From Echinarachnius parma (lineage: Eukaryota > Echinodermata > Echinoidea > Clypeasteroida > Echinarachniidae), in contig JBAMJV010000888.1 in the NCBI GenBank assembly GCA_037951105.1, positions 1 through 64,000 on the forward strand: 64,000 nt of DNA, in the 5' to 3' direction. The notes under the pieces were generated by a model. That model worked only from the letters and a program-made list of their open reading frames with translations, did not search any database and was not told where the DNA came from. How positions within the stretch are numbered: position 1 is the stretch's first letter; each line of letters begins with the position of its first letter. Both the position numbers and the translations under genes were made by a program. This document shows positions 22,446-35,582 of this stretch, piece by piece.

Positions 22446-24079
22446 TGTAAAAGGAAATTGTCATTGTTAAATGAGGGAAAGCCCGTTTTGCCAATATCAT
22501 TATGGTCAGGATATTATAAGTCTGTATAAAAGTCACTGTAACTTATATATTTGGGAGTGTGTGTGTATATTAGTTGCATGTTTGTTTCTTTGTTCGTTCG
22601 TGTGTTTGTTTGTTTGTTCATGCGTGCGTGCATTTTTGTGTATATAAATATACAGGAAATAATTTACCTTTTTGTTGATCAAGTTTGCTGTATGGTTATT
22701 CTGTGTTTTTTTTTTTTTTTCAAATGTAAATTAAATTTCATCTAGGGCCTACAGTATGTGCTCGAGAATGAGATATTATACTTTGATAACAACAATAGAC
22801 TGAGTAGTTAGACAAGACATCACGTCTCTGTCTAACTAATCAACTGCGGTTATGTATAGATCCTACGTTCGCAAAATGAAAATCAGGGCATGATTGCAGT
22901 TAGCTTTCCTGCGTGCGGAAATCATTAACAGTTGTTACTTATAAACACTGTCAATCCGTCACCACAAAACACACGCATAAATGTACGTGGATAGACGTCC
23001 CGCACACACGCACTTTATACAGTGTCAGTGGTGTGTGCTGTACGTACGTGGCTCTAAGGGGGCAATTTGCACCCTGCACCCTGCCCCCTGCAACCCCACC
23101 CCCACATAAATTGAGATAATCCTTAGTTATCACGTTTTTGTATAAGATGCTTGCGCCCCCATTTGCCCCACGTTTCAGTTGATACCGGCTTCCATTAATT
23201 TGCAAACGCAATACCTAGAATAGAATGAAACAGACTAAAATAAAGTAAAAATTAAAAAAATACCTAAAATCAATATAACGGACAACAAAATAAATTAACT
23301 ATCATGTAAATGATGTATAGGTTCAGATGCATATCGCTATTTTGCCTATCGCATGCCGATATGTAGGTCTAATGCTTTACTGATAACTTTCGCGTTTGAT
23401 AACGTACTTAAAATGGGATTAAAATCACACGCATGCAGGGAGAAAATTAGCACCAGTCTATCATCCATTAATTTCTTCTTCTTTTTTTCTTGGAAGTAGG
23501 GATACGTGAGATGCCGATGACAATATTATTCAAGCGCGAAACGTCATAATCGGCGGTGACGGGGAGCGACTTTGCGGCGGATGCGAGGGGTTGGTTCGAC
23601 TGATTGAGTTAGATCCCGCGTCTGCCACTTGGGGCTTCGGGTTTTTCTGGAAGATCTCCACCTTAAAAAAAAGTGCAACGAACGTGTCGAATATACACGT
23701 CATAAATTGTGTTGTATTAAGAAAAGAAGATTCTGAAACTTAATTGTCTGGTACAAGATTAGTAATGTTGTCACTGCAATCTTAAAAAAGGGATTAAAAG
23801 TTTCTGACAGTGTTTATGCGTTCGAAGTTTTACGCCACATAAGTTGCACAGAACACGTCAAAATATACAAGGCGATGAGTTATTTATTATGTGTACAAAA
23901 ATCACACAAACATAACAAACTAATACGGTATATGTTTGTACGCACTGTGAGCGACATTAATTTATGCGATAATACGCTCATCGAAAAGACACAGAGTGCA
24001 AGCGATTAATGTCATGGTGAGGCGCTTGGCTTCTAGTTTAGTAATCTTCGTATACACGTCATCAAATATGATAATTGCC
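22446..24079. other. Intron DNA, no gene seen
   Basis: Contains GT-rich simple sequence near 22556-22640 and a poly-T run near 22707-22720. A GC-rich patch at 23545-23640 shows no recognisable domain. Confidence 0.45.
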
Positions 24080-24660
24080 CAAAAGAGGTATGCACAGGGC
24101 CCCTAGATCCACTTATCAAAACGGATGGGCTTCAGTTTACCGTAAAGTAACGGAAAGTCTTACATTTGTCCAGACGTATGTCATCTCGCCCCCTTCAGCA
24201 CTGAAACAAGCGATTAAAAATAGAAACAGTTTGAACGCCAACGATGAAGAATGGGATACTGTTTGGTCTATAGGGTGACAGTTACTCAAACAGGGGATGA
24301 TAAAATGCCCATGGGTACGTGGTATAAATAAATATGACCAGTCCTAAATATATATATATATATGCTGAGACTAAGGTATGTCATCTTGTCCCCTTCAGCG
24401 CTGGAACTAACTATTACAATAAACACAAAAATTACAATTAAATATAACAACGATGACGATGATGAATATAATAATAATATTAGTAAACAACATTATCGTA
24501 TTTATGAGACACACGAACAGTTACGATCCAACGATAGAGCTCCAATACGCTCAGACCTATGACCAATTGTCCCATCTTCAGCACTAAAACCTACAACTTA
24601 ATAATATAGAAAATCATTACACTTAAATGTAACAATGGCGACGAATAAATAATGGAATAA
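24080..24660 (+). repeat. Degenerate tandem repeat, about 190-bp unit, three copies
   Basis: The words gtatgtcatctcgcccccttcagcac (in part), gtatgtcatcttgtccccttc and ctatgaccaattgtcccatc recur near 24175, 24376 and 24556, each followed by an AT-rich ataaaca/acaattaaat part with GAC/GAT triplets. A (TA)n run separates copies at about 24350. Confidence 0.65.
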
Positions 24661-25550
24661 TTAAATACTTTATCATAGGATGACAATTAAATTACCCGAA
24701 TACAGGCCTAGGATAGTATACGGCCGAATAACCAATTATTAAATCCAAACGATGGGAGCTGTAGCCTACACCTTTACGCCATGATTCCTTCCTCCACCAA
24801 CCAATGTGGCGCTCAATAATTATATACATAAACGGAAACTTAATAAATTATCCACAAAAAAATACTTTTTATAGAACTTAAGAGGTGACAAAGAAGATAT
24901 TAAGGAATATAATGAATGTTCCTTGGAGACGGAGGAGGTCTCTTGTGTCAAACATTGTGTTCTAATTATAGACAATTCATTATAAATCATAATTTAAAAT
25001 AAGAGAATAAATGAAGTTTATAGGCTGACAATAACCCAAACATCGGAGGATAATGGAAGGCCAAAGTACCCACTTATCCGAACGACGGAGCTAAGTATAG
25101 AAAGTCCGCAAGCAGCTGGCGTCTCTGAATCTATGCGAAGAATTTCTAGCACTATCGGCCGGACGGACGGAAGATGAAGGGTAAACGATAATAATTCTTC
25201 ACTTCACCCCATATACATATTTGCGTGTTTGTTATGCTTTGTTTTTCCTTCGTGCCATGCTGATGATGGCGGATGTTGCATAGGCGTTTAACCCTCATCA
25301 TGCTCATCCTGTCGATGAAGTAAGAGATAAGGCATCACATCATGCACTAGCATCTATGCTTTCTGATGGGGAGGCGGGGGGCGGGGGGCGAATTCTTTTT
25401 TTCCTACGAACTTTTTGTCTCTGGCGCATGCGCACATGATTCTTACGAACTTTTTGTCGGTTATCAGACTTTAGTGAAAACTCTGCATGATACATTTACT
25501 AAATGAACCGCTACTCACCATGTATTATGGCAAAAGAAAAGAAGAGTCAT

Positions 25551-25620
25551 AAGAGAGGATTCGAACCCATGATACCAAGTGTTGAAATCCACAGCGTGAC
25601 CAATAGGCTACGTAAACCGC
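25551..25620 (-). repeat. tRNA-like module (possible SINE head)
   Basis: On the - strand an A-box-like TAGCCTATTGGTCACG is followed about 30 bp later by the B box GGGTTCGAATCC. The total length of about 70 bp fits a tRNA, but stems are imperfect, so it is most likely a tRNA-derived repeat or pseudogene. Confidence 0.65.
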
Positions 25621-25721
25621 TGATGGTCAGTATGGTCTCATTGTAATTATAACCCTCAAACTCAATCCTGCTTATGAATAATTCATTAGGACAAAAAGTT
25701 CGTAGGAATAAAAATTTCGCA

Positions 25722-25738
25722 GGGGGGGGGGGGGGGGG
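25722..25738 (+). repeat. poly-G tract (17 G)
   Basis: G run preceded by aaaatttcgca. The word ggacaaaaagttcgtaggaa beside it has an inverted match ttcctacgaactttttgtct near 25402, so 25400-25710 may be a degraded inverted-repeat element around the tRNA-like module. Confidence 0.75.
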
Positions 25739-26083
25739 TACAGAGTTGAGACGCACTTTATGTATTTCTTTGTTTTATTCTCTCCGTTGCGTGTTGTTTG
25801 TATTATTTGGTCGAATAATACAAGTCAATATATTGACTATTCATACATTGTTTTTTTTTTACTTGTGCGTTTGTATCTTTTATAATTATGTAATTTGCTT
25901 AAAATATGATTTCATAGCAAATGCCAACGTTTTGTGTAATTTTGTTGGAATCGTTAGGTATTTTCAACACTCATCTGTTATTTGGCATGTTTTTTTTTCT
26001 TCGAAATTCAACACTGTTCTTATATTTATTTTGTGTTATTTCGAGAATGTATAGTACGATGGTTTAACTTATTGCATCGGCAT

Positions 26084-26262
26084 GCTTATGCGATGTTAGT
26101 GGTTGTAGGACAATTGCTAGATTAATTGCGGGTGTGTATCCGATGGCCAAGTTAAAGTTAAAAATAACATTAGGTGCAGGTCCCTCTGGGGGAACAGTGC
26201 AAAGAGCACTGAAGAGGCTAACCTGGATAGATAAATAAAACTCTAAAAACAACAACAACAAC
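26084..26262 (+). repeat. Possible 3' end of a retroposon
   Basis: The segment ends with agcactgaagaggctaacct, then an ataaataaaa run and an (AAC)n tail. A simple-repeat tail after such a sequence is typical of the 3' end of non-LTR retrotransposons or SINEs (inferred). No reverse transcriptase is present. Confidence 0.4.
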
Positions 26263-26714
26263 AAAATTCCTCTGCAAGTACTCCATACAATATTATTCGC
26301 CGTAACACGCTAATCTGTCCATCAGGGCGGAATGACAAACACATTGCGAATGTCCACTTTGTAATTAATGGATTAACGCTTGTGACGTTGCTACGTCACT
26401 GTGACGTCAAAGGGAAATTACTCGTAATCACAATTTTCAAGAAATTAAATTAGGCCCCTATTCATTTATTTTGGGAATAAATAGGAGTATATTTGTCACG
26501 ATGCATTACCTAATTCGAGGTGTCTATTAACTTAAATCAAATCAAGCCACATGGATGAAATGTATGTAATTGCTACTACAGTAAGTTATTAAAGAGCGTT
26601 TGAAATTTGAAATTAGGATAACGTATATATCATTATGTGTAGCAATTAAACTTACAGTGCATATTTTATAGAATTGATAATCATAAAATAATGCGAGAAT
26701 GTAAACGTACACAA

Positions 26715-27465
26715 TACAGAGTGTTTATAAAAAAGCGGAACCCAACTTCCACCAGCAATATCTTATGAAGTAAACATAGTTATGTTTATTGCAATATATC
26801 ATCTTAAAGATGATTTATTATTCTTTCATTTGATACCACTTTGGTAATAATTGATCTTGTAGTTATCGAATTGCAGGCATTTTAAACGAGCAATGTTAAA
26901 ATTGCTTTGCGCACAAGATTTAGATCTATTCATCAACACGGGCTGATGGTCATTCATTCAAACCTCTCTTTGTGTTCTTTTGTCTTGTAATCCTTTTGTT
27001 CCGTAAATAAATGAACATGGAGATACTTTTTTAATCAGTTCCTTGCCTGACCAAGCAACTGACCACTGAACACGAACACAAACCTGTGCGGACAGACATG
27101 GTGGTCATGTGGTAGGACATTGGGGATTATTTTGGACCCTCAACTCTTCTCAAAGTTGAATAAAATGTCAAACTATGAATCAAGAAACATCATGAAATGT
27201 CACTTGACTTTGTCTACTGTTTCATTATTTACACTGCATTTAACAATTAGTTTCTACTCTCGTGCGCAAAGTACTTTTTACATAACCCTTTTTAAAAAGG
27301 TTTTATTCAATCATGCATGACGTTATCACAACATATTTGGTATCAAACGAAAGAGTTTGAATTGACTTTTGATATGCCATATTGAAATAAATATAATTAT
27401 GTTTATTAAATTAAATATTGCGGGTGGAAGTTGGGTTCCGCTTTTTAATAAAAACCCTGTATAGC
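26715..27465. mobile_element. About 750-bp element with long imperfect inverted ends
   Basis: The left end has aaaagcggaacccaacttcc and the right end ggaagttgggttccgctttt, with further pairing of tttcatttgatacca with tggtatcaaacgaaag. Outer edges read gagtgtttataa and ttaataaaaaccctgtat. TA at both borders would fit a Tc1/mariner-like non-autonomous element, but that is inferred. No transposase is encoded. Confidence 0.75.
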
Positions 27466-27879
27466 CGTATTAGTATGCCGCCTATAACTGGCGACTGAGA
27501 AAGAAGGCTAATACTGCTTGACCTATGACCCAAAGAAAGCTTTGACCAATCGCTCTTTGTCACAAGATGACTGAGATAAGTTTGCTCAGTAAAGCATTGA
27601 GCCTTATTTTACTGTCCTTCTTTTCCAAGCCAAAATTCAAACATTGCGAGATTGTTATATTGTCATATTATATGAAATAAATTACCATTTTAAGAGCTAG
27701 AAAGATTATGACTTGAACCTATATTTCAATTGGATGTTTGTTGATTTTTAGAGCTCGAAATAAAACATATACAATGTACTAAAATAAAAAATAATAATAA
27801 TATGGCTTTAATAAAATTCGATGCTATCATGAATGAGGATTGTTTCGGGGGTTTACTTTACGCAATGTTTTTTTTTTGT
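27466..27879. other. Intron DNA, no gene seen
   Basis: AT-rich with no recognisable feature. Confidence 0.5.
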
Positions 27880-28710
27880 CAAGGGATCTAGTAAGTTTGT
27901 TGACACGTGACAAATCTGGCAAATGGTCGATAAAATGTGTATTTCTGTGATACGATATGTCCACTGAGTGATGTGTGTAAACCCCATGGAAAATTAGTGT
28001 CTTATGACTGAGTAATGCATATCTTTATAACGGAAGAACAGTTTGGATAACTGAAAGCTGTTCAATGTTTATAATTGTATTGGTGATACGAATATAGTGA
28101 GGTATGTTTAAAGGGGTAGTTTAGTTTTGGTAAGGCTGAACTTTAGTAGCCAAAACCTGCACAGTTACATTATAAACTAATAGTAACAACTCCACCATGC
28201 TCGAAAGATATACAAAATTACAAACGACTAAGTAAAAAGCCTGTTATCATTCAAAAAGAGCCATTAAAACACACGAGGGCGCTTTTTAAAAAGGCATTGG
28301 TTTCCACCATTTTTCATACAAAATTATGGATGTGATGTTTTATTGATATAATGATTAAATAGCGAGTTCATCAACAACTATTTTAAAAACGCTTTTGAAA
28401 ATTTTTGAAAAAGTGCAAGCATTTTTTAATTTTTTTCTAAAAATCATCTAATTATTTGGGCCCCAAATAATTATAAGATCAGATATATTTATTGATATTT
28501 CAGCCGTTTCTGGGTCGATTTTGACCAAATAAAGTTTATTCTGCCATTAAAATTGTATGTTCTCTCAAATTCGACACTCAGTTTTGCATTACCTCACAAA
28601 AAAATTGTGATGTGCAGCGCCCTCTCTACCAAAACTAAACTACCCCTTTAAACAAAGAGTTTGAAGTAAGTTTTGACGATTTTGACAATGTTCCTAGATT
28701 ATTTCTTTAA
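27880..28710 (-). mobile_element. TTAA family A element, interrupted by a family B element
   Basis: The left part 27880-28107 (aagggatctagtaagtttgt onwards) and the right part 28652-28710 (gacaatgttcctagatt then ctttaa) together make one reverse-oriented family A copy. The inserted family B element lies between them. This gives relative ages: A inserted before B here. Confidence 0.75.
28112..28647 (+). mobile_element. TTAA family B element (536 bp), complete
   Basis: Ends AGGGGTAGTTTAGTTTTGGTA and TACCAAAACTAAACTACCCCT are inverted repeats of about 20 bp, flanked by TTAA at 28108-28111 and 28648-28651. The body includes gagggcgcttt and tgcagcgccctct. A second copy starts at 63796. It is non-coding; TTAA duplication suggests piggyBac-type mobilisation (inferred). 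Confidence 0.85.
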
Positions 28711-28881
28711 GGCCAATGAACAGAAAGGGAATATCTTTTCTCCCCCCCCCCCTTCCATTGCCTTCTCATCTTGACTTTATCGGGATTCCCATCACGGCGT
28801 TATGACGTCATCCTCTGGCGGGAAAGGGAACTGTGTGGGATTACGCGAAAAGTGAAAGATTCCGGTACACGCGCAGGCGAG

Positions 28882-29418
28882 TTAAAGGGATCAAGTAACA
28901 TTGTCAAATTTCACAAAAATTACTTCAAGTTTCAAGTTTTATTAATTTTTATTTCATAACACACATTACATGTATAACAACAATATCAAAGTTAACCTAG
29001 CATGGTGTTACAATAGATCAAACAAGGAGACCTTGGAAGAAAAAAAATGCTTACTTAGAACTCTAGCTACTAGATTATTCTCACATAAATCGATGTTCTC
29101 GATGTACTCGAAACATGGAACATGTTTCGTTTTTCTGAATTTCTCTTTCATTATGCAGGCAGATATTCATGATTGAAATGTTAGGATGTGTAAGTCTCCC
29201 TAGGAGACTTCCACCTGTGTACGACGTCATGGCAATGAGTTAGCAAATATCGCTTTGGATTTTCGCTCATTTCTCGGTCAATTTACTCTCATTTAGCATT
29301 GGATTTTCACACATCACTAGTCAGTGGACATAATGTATATCAGAACACAAAATATACACACTTTATCAACCCTTCGTAAGTTGGAGCACTTGTTACTAAA
29401 GTTATTAGATCCCTTTAA
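28882..29418 (+). mobile_element. TTAA family A element, expanded copy
   Basis: It starts TTAA-AGGGATCAAGTAACATT and ends AAAGTTATTAGATCCCT-TTAA. It is about 140 bp longer than other copies because of extra AT-rich sequence near 28920-29070. The 3' half (ggcaatgagttagcaaatat, ttttcgctcatttctcgg) is closest to the 7440 copy. Confidence 0.78.
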
Positions 29419-29646
29419 GTCACGATGTCCCAGGTTTCGCGCGTTTTTATCCAATACTGCATCACAATTCTAAAGAGCGTCTGACATCACTTTGCTCTCT
29501 AAGTAATTCTATCCATTTGGAGTGGTGGCATGGCTGTGGTAGGGCAAGGGTGGGGTACCCCCTTCCCCTTTCTGCGTGAATATCTGCATCCCCTTAGCGA
29601 GCCCTCCCGTGGGCCATAGTTATAACAAAACACATCTAATTCTAAA

Positions 29647-29865
29647 GTTTGTTTGTTCGTTCGTTCGTTTGTTTGTTTGTTTGTTTGTTTGTATGTTTGT
29701 TTGTTTGTTTGTTTGTTTGTTTGTTTGTTTGTTTGTTTGTTTGTTTGTTTGTTTGTTTGTTTGTTTGTTTGTTTGTTTGTTTGCTTGCTTGTTTATTTGG
29801 ATGTTTGTTTGTTTGTTGTTGTTGATGTTTTTTTTTTTTTTTTTTTTTTTTTTTTGGGGGGGGGG
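29647..29865 (+). repeat. (GTTT)n microsatellite, poly-T and poly-G
   Basis: About 170 bp of GTTT units followed by an uninterrupted T run (about 29828-29855) and about 10 G. Open frames here are artefacts of the 4-bp repeat. Confidence 0.95.
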
Positions 29866-30519
29866 TGGGAATAGGGGGTCTCTTCATGTACCATCCTCCA
29901 CTTGAGCCCGTACCAAATCAATTTAACCCGCTGTTAAATAGTTTAATCAGGGAAATGGGAGTTTCCCATTTCCCAGCAAAACGAAGTAGCCCCTAGATGC
30001 ACTGTGCGTCATTTGGGAGTGTCATGTTTTGTATTGTCTGTTTGTATTTTGTTTGTGTGTGTGGGGAGGTGGGGTTGGTGGTGGTGGTCTTAATGGTATA
30101 TAATGAATCAAATCAAAATCAAAAATGATAACCACATACAAACTACGGAGGGATCATGGCTGCAGTACCCTATAGTTCCCCATCTAGTTCCACAGGAACA
30201 TCTCCTTTTGAAGAACTAACTAACACGGTGACGGTGATTCATCTACGTGCATTCTGTGCATGCCACAGGGACTGATAACAACTTGTATCAAGATGTTGTT
30301 CCCTGTTATCTAAACTAATGAAAACGATAAAATGATAAAGCGTTTGTTGTTTTCTGTTATCTTTTATCATGGGCCATTTTCCCTTCTCCGTAGAATGGAA
30401 AGTATGGACCGCCGTGAACCTTCGGTATGGCTTGCGACGAGCGATTGAAGTAGTCACTACCGTATTCAAATGGGGAGAGGGTGGGTTTGGGGAAGCTGAA
30501 GTCCCCCCTTCCAACCCCC

Positions 30520-30640
30520 CCCCCCAAAAAAAAAAAAAAAACAAAAAACAAAAAAACAACAACTAACAAACAAACAAACAAACAAACAAACAAACAAAAA
30601 ACAAACAAACAAACAAACAAACAAACAAAACATTTAAACA
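30520..30640 (+). repeat. C/A-rich block and (AAAC)n microsatellite
   Basis: A C run, an A run and then AAAC units, the reverse-complement type of the array at 29647. The two arrays could form a long-range inverted pair about 700 bp apart. Poly-G at 30733-30753 follows. Confidence 0.9.
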
Positions 30641-31220
30641 AAAACAGGCAGTGGTGATCCAAGTCGGGCAAGTATAAGATTATATCGGCACATTTTCAAA
30701 TAGTTCCTGAATATATATAGGGGGAGGGGGGTGGGGGGGGGGGGGGGGGGGGGCTCATCCGCCAAATTTGATGGGAATCTAAGTGCTTGGGTAGAATCGA
30801 AATCATCTTAGATCGAAGTATATATGCCCTCTCGACTTTGAAGGGTCGTACGTAGTTCCTGGGTGATTGGTAATGATCATAGTGACATACAGGAGCGCAT
30901 GTCCGTCTCCTGATGACAAACACGAAACATAATAGATCACGGATTGATAGACAGAATCAGTGGTGTATTTAAAAATATAGGATTAAGGGTGCGCCCCCCC
31001 TTCCCCCCCGACTTTGATGACCAAGAAAATAAATGGGACTTGACTTTAGCCTATGGCACACTGCGGAGCATGTGTCGATTTGGGTATATACAATGCCCCA
31101 ACCTTCGTTACGCCCCCTTATGTATCGACTTCTAGGTACGCCTTCTGTAAAGATTAGCGACTAACTATCAGACTATGAAGCGAGCAATGACCCTTTTGAT
31201 GCAATCGTTTCTTCTTGAGT

Positions 31221-31318
31221 GGTTGTTGTTGTTGTTGTTGCTGTTGTTGTTGTTCTTGTTCTTGTTCTTCTTGTTCGTGTTCTTGTTCTTGTTCTTCTTG
31301 TTCTTGTTCTTCTTCTTT
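31221..31318 (+). repeat. GTT / CTTGTT microsatellite
   Basis: Triplet-rich array. Its open frames on both strands (poly-Leu, poly-Gln/Glu) are repeat artefacts. Confidence 0.92.
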
Positions 31319-33924
31319 CATCCTCCGCCTCGAGGTCAATACCCTCCCCGCCCACGAGAGCGAATCCAACACCGACTTGAACAAAACAATAGAACATGTC
31401 AGTATGACAATTTCATAACTCCACCATGATCATAACGCGTGAAGTTTCATTGTTACATGACCACAAACAGAAAACACTTGTAAACAGTCTAGAATACGTG
31501 CCATTTGATTTGAAAAAGTAGATAATAATCGTCTAGGGGCTCAAGTAAAGGTCTGTTTAAGCATTAAATAATAACAATATTGATCAGTTTTACATGTGTC
31601 AGCTAAATGTCACTGAATGGAACCATTTTGTCACAAACCATTCACTGAGTTGCTTTGATATAGACAGACGTGTACCTTTTGTTTCGAATTTAACACATCC
31701 TCCATGAAATACTGAAGTATTGTTTTTCTGTAAAGACAATCGTCTGCCAACAAATGTTGCGACATTAGGTTAATATTCGTGTGTCAACTAGACCAACTCG
31801 GTGAGTAACTAATATAAGATACGTTTGACAAGATTTATTTGATGTCTTTAATTAAAATGGATGAAATAATATACAACTAAAAGACACCGGGTAGAGCCAG
31901 GACAATGACTGTTTACATTGCCATAAACAAACAACAAAATCACCAAGTCATCTTACATGAACTGCACGAAATAGACATAATATGAAGGTTAAGGTCATTG
32001 AAACTTAGCATCCATCCAAGTTGGTACTCCAATATTTCTTGGAAAACTCTAACCCTAACAGCTTATGAAAAAGCATCGAACTGTCATTTCTCGCCGTCAT
32101 CATCGTTAATTGCATGCATGGCATAGCAAGTATATACAGTAAAGGGGTGGTGAAAGAATACTAAACACATTGTTGATGACAATTTAATTTATACTTGAAC
32201 AATTACAGATTAATCTGTTTCATGACCTTGGTTTTCATTACTCGGAAAAAAGGATCATGGCAATTTCCCCTAAAAAAATCGTCGTTTTTCAGGATTCTTA
32301 TCACAGATTTAGAATGATTTTGGACGTTGTTTTATGGAAATAATTATATACTTGAATGATCTAAAATGCCACACGCTTTGCATAGACTTCCTAGCGAATC
32401 GAATACATACTGTAGAATCAGAAGAGAAGATTTTAAACCAGTTCTGGTTTATACCACATTATTGCCTTCTATGACCAGTTTTAAAAGCTTACAAAAAGAT
32501 GAATACGGTATACGTATTTAATAAAGTAAACCAAACCAAAGCAAAGGCGGACAAGTTTTCCCCCGCCCTCTCCGGGATGGAATTCCTTTATGCTAATCAT
32601 TTTCAGGGAATATAGAATGATTGTTTTGACAGTTCGGCATCATGGGTTCTGGATCAGGACCAACTTCTGGGGTCTAGAGCTATATGACTCAGACAGAGAG
32701 TTTGATCCATCAATTCCGAACTTGATGGGCCGTAAAATACAAAACTGGAGCAACGTCTATCGTCGGAAAAATATACCACGAAGGGGCTATACTTTATGAT
32801 GTGGAGTAATTATATTGACTTCGCTTAGGATAATCTTATAAAATAACTGGTTCTGTAAGAACTTACAATGAAAGGGTTGTGGTATCCTGGTTTATATACC
32901 CCATAAAGAAGAAATTTAATAAGAATTTTGAATTCTCTTAGCAGTATTAATCGCCGAGAATTGCCAATACCAAGAGCTGTGGTATCACACAAACCGTTTA
33001 AGAAGAAATCGAAGAAGTAAAGTTGAGTGAACGGTTGAACGTTCAGAATTCCCCAATTGAAATAAGAATAATTTGAAGAAAAACAAATTATTGAATTGTT
33101 ATACCGAAAGTCAGTATCTCATACAATTTGGAGTACTCCCAAATAGTTTTTTTTTAATGAACCCCATTCTTGTAAGTATTTCGGAATGATCAACTTAATC
33201 AAATTGTTCGCTTACCAAAATGTGGAATAGTAAACTTTCGGAATCTCCTTAACATGTTTAATGTCCTTGTTTAAAAAAGATTAAACACGTGAAGTCATCA
33301 TGAGTAAAAAGTAGGTTGGGTTAGGCCGTTTACAACACATGACAGTGGATCATCCTGTCTGTGTCAAGTCAGATTAGTATATAATAACCATATAACCGGG
33401 ATCCTCCGACTTTTTTTAAAACTCAATGTTCAATAGCCAACAAATTTGTTTCATTATAAAAACGCAGTTAAAATAACCGTCGACGCACCAAGAGCAGACA
33501 ATGACATTTCAATATCACCTTTTTAAAACTTCTGTGTCATATTACTTTCCTTATACTAGTGAAATATCGAATGAGAAACAATAATGGTATCGATAAACTT
33601 CATTTAATTTTTTTTTTTTTCTTACTGATTTTTTTTTTTACTTGTTATCTTTCTTCTCAAGTTATCTTTCTTTCGTTCATATTTCAAACTTAGTTGGAAT
33701 GTATTCTTTCTGTACATTCGCCTCCAATCCAATTTTCCACTTCTACTACATTTGGTCGAGCGGTTGTGGTTTCATAATAAGTATAAGGGCAAAGTAAAAT
33801 GGCATATTATAGGTCTAAATGTGACGTTTATCCACGTTTGTGGCGATCTATTTTCTATCCGTATTTTGTTCCACTTTCGATTAAATCAGAACATTATTAT
33901 TAGTCTGTCCAAAAATAATGACAA
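31319..33924. other. AT-rich intron DNA, no gene seen
   Basis: T-rich runs near 33610-33640 only. No domain is recognised. Confidence 0.5.
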
Positions 33925-34310
33925 GAAAACAAAGTTGGACATAATGATGAATGTTCTTTTTATGATTAAACATTCAGGTTCAAAATAGTATTTTAAAAAA
34001 ACACACAAAGTTTCTGTTTCAGTTCGAATTCGTTTAGCACATTGACATGGTGGACGTGTGTGTGTATGTAATCAAATACATGATTGTGATACATGGACAA
34101 ATACTTGAACCCTTCACTTTAACAAGAACACACGTTAAAAATACTTTAACACAAAACAAAGTTGGACATAATGATGAATGTTCTTTTCATGTTCAAAACA
34201 GTAAAAACATCAGTTCGAATTCGTTAGCACGTTGACGTGTGTATGTATCAAATTCATGATTGTGATACATTGACAAACACTTCAACCCTTTTTATACAAA
34301 GTCATGACAA
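33925..34310 (+). repeat. Tandem duplication, about 225-bp unit
   Basis: Both copies carry acaaagttggacataatgat then gaatgttctttt, cagttcgaattcgtt, and catgattgtgatacat. Copies start near 33928 and 34154. The second is slightly shorter. Confidence 0.85.
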
Positions 34311-34684
34311 AATAATTTGATACACTTGACTATATACAACGGTGAAAACATTTGTTACTTTCTATCGCCAAATTCTGCAATCCATCATTCTATCTTTGAA
34401 TATAACAACCCCCCCTCCCCCCTAAATAGACGCAATTTCTACTTTCAATTTCGGGACTCTCTAGTTCTCTGTTTCACTATATCCATTATAAAAAAAGTGA
34501 ACATATTTGTTTGTCAAATGCAAGGGATAACTTAATAATGTAATTGTAATTAAGCTAGCAAAAGTGAGATAGGAGGAGGTGGGAGTGTATACTCCTCCTA
34601 CAGCATGTATAGTGATAATCACGATAAGGGTCCCGCAGAAGCTCAGGGCGAGAGAAGGTTGCATCAGTGTGGATGACAAATGGA

Positions 34685-34900
34685 CAGCTTAAATTCCAAA
34701 AGGCGTGTCCAACGTTGTACAAATGCGTATGGGAATATGAAAATGGAACGTCCCAGTATTTGTATTGTAATTGTGCAAGTTGCCCCAAAATTTGGATTTC
34801 TAGATAATATAGCTACGAAGCTAATAATGATTAATTTACTTGTAGCGTTTACTCAATTTTATGGAAAATGGACTTAGCGCCTTTTGGAACTAAGCTCTTC
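34685..34900 (+). mobile_element. MITE-like family F, copy 1
   Basis: It ends with gacttagcgccttttggaac then taagctcttc, and shares tttggatttctagataatat and atggaaaatgg with the copy at 46701-46965. The left end is degraded (agcttaaattccaaaaggcg). Confidence 0.78.
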
Positions 34901-35582
34901 AGATGAATACACGACATTCGAAACACTTGTCACGCGTTCTCTGAAGATCGGTATCTGATCGTACTCAATTACGATGAATTAGAAACGTCTAGTAAAAAAG
35001 GGCATTACACTTTCGGAAGCTGTCGGTGATCCGTCGTGCTGCGACCCAACAAGTTAGGAGGACATTTTTTTTACCTCCTCCCGGTTGTGTTTTCATAAAG
35101 ATATCTGTTAACATTCTCGACACGCGGGGTGAAACGATAGATAGGTTGAAAGCAATAAACGCATTATTTGTCGCTATGTTTGTCATTTTTTTTCTTCTTC
35201 GTATTAATTCCTAGATATCAAACTCTTACCGTTATCGTCTTGCGGACAAATAAATACGAAACATAACAAAACGATAACAAAAACAAAACGATAACAAAAA
35301 CAAAACGTGACATGACATGACATGATATGACGTAAAACAGCGAGATAAAATAATACAATATAACATGACATAGCATAAAAAACATAACATAACAAAGACA
35401 TGCAGGTCGGAAAGATAGATATCAAGATGGAAAAACGCATTATCTATCATATTTTTCCTTTTTATTTCTGCCGATGATAATAAGGTTATCCATATACGTA
35501 CAAGGGGCCAAGCGCGACGCCGTGCGTGCGCGTTTATGATCCTGCATACAGTAATCGCTTGCGCTCTGAGTCTTTACACTGT

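Noticed and set aside
29576-29905. Open frames of Cys-Leu-Phe-Val or Lys-Gln-Thr-Asn repeats.
   Set aside because: Artefacts of the (GTTT)n array.
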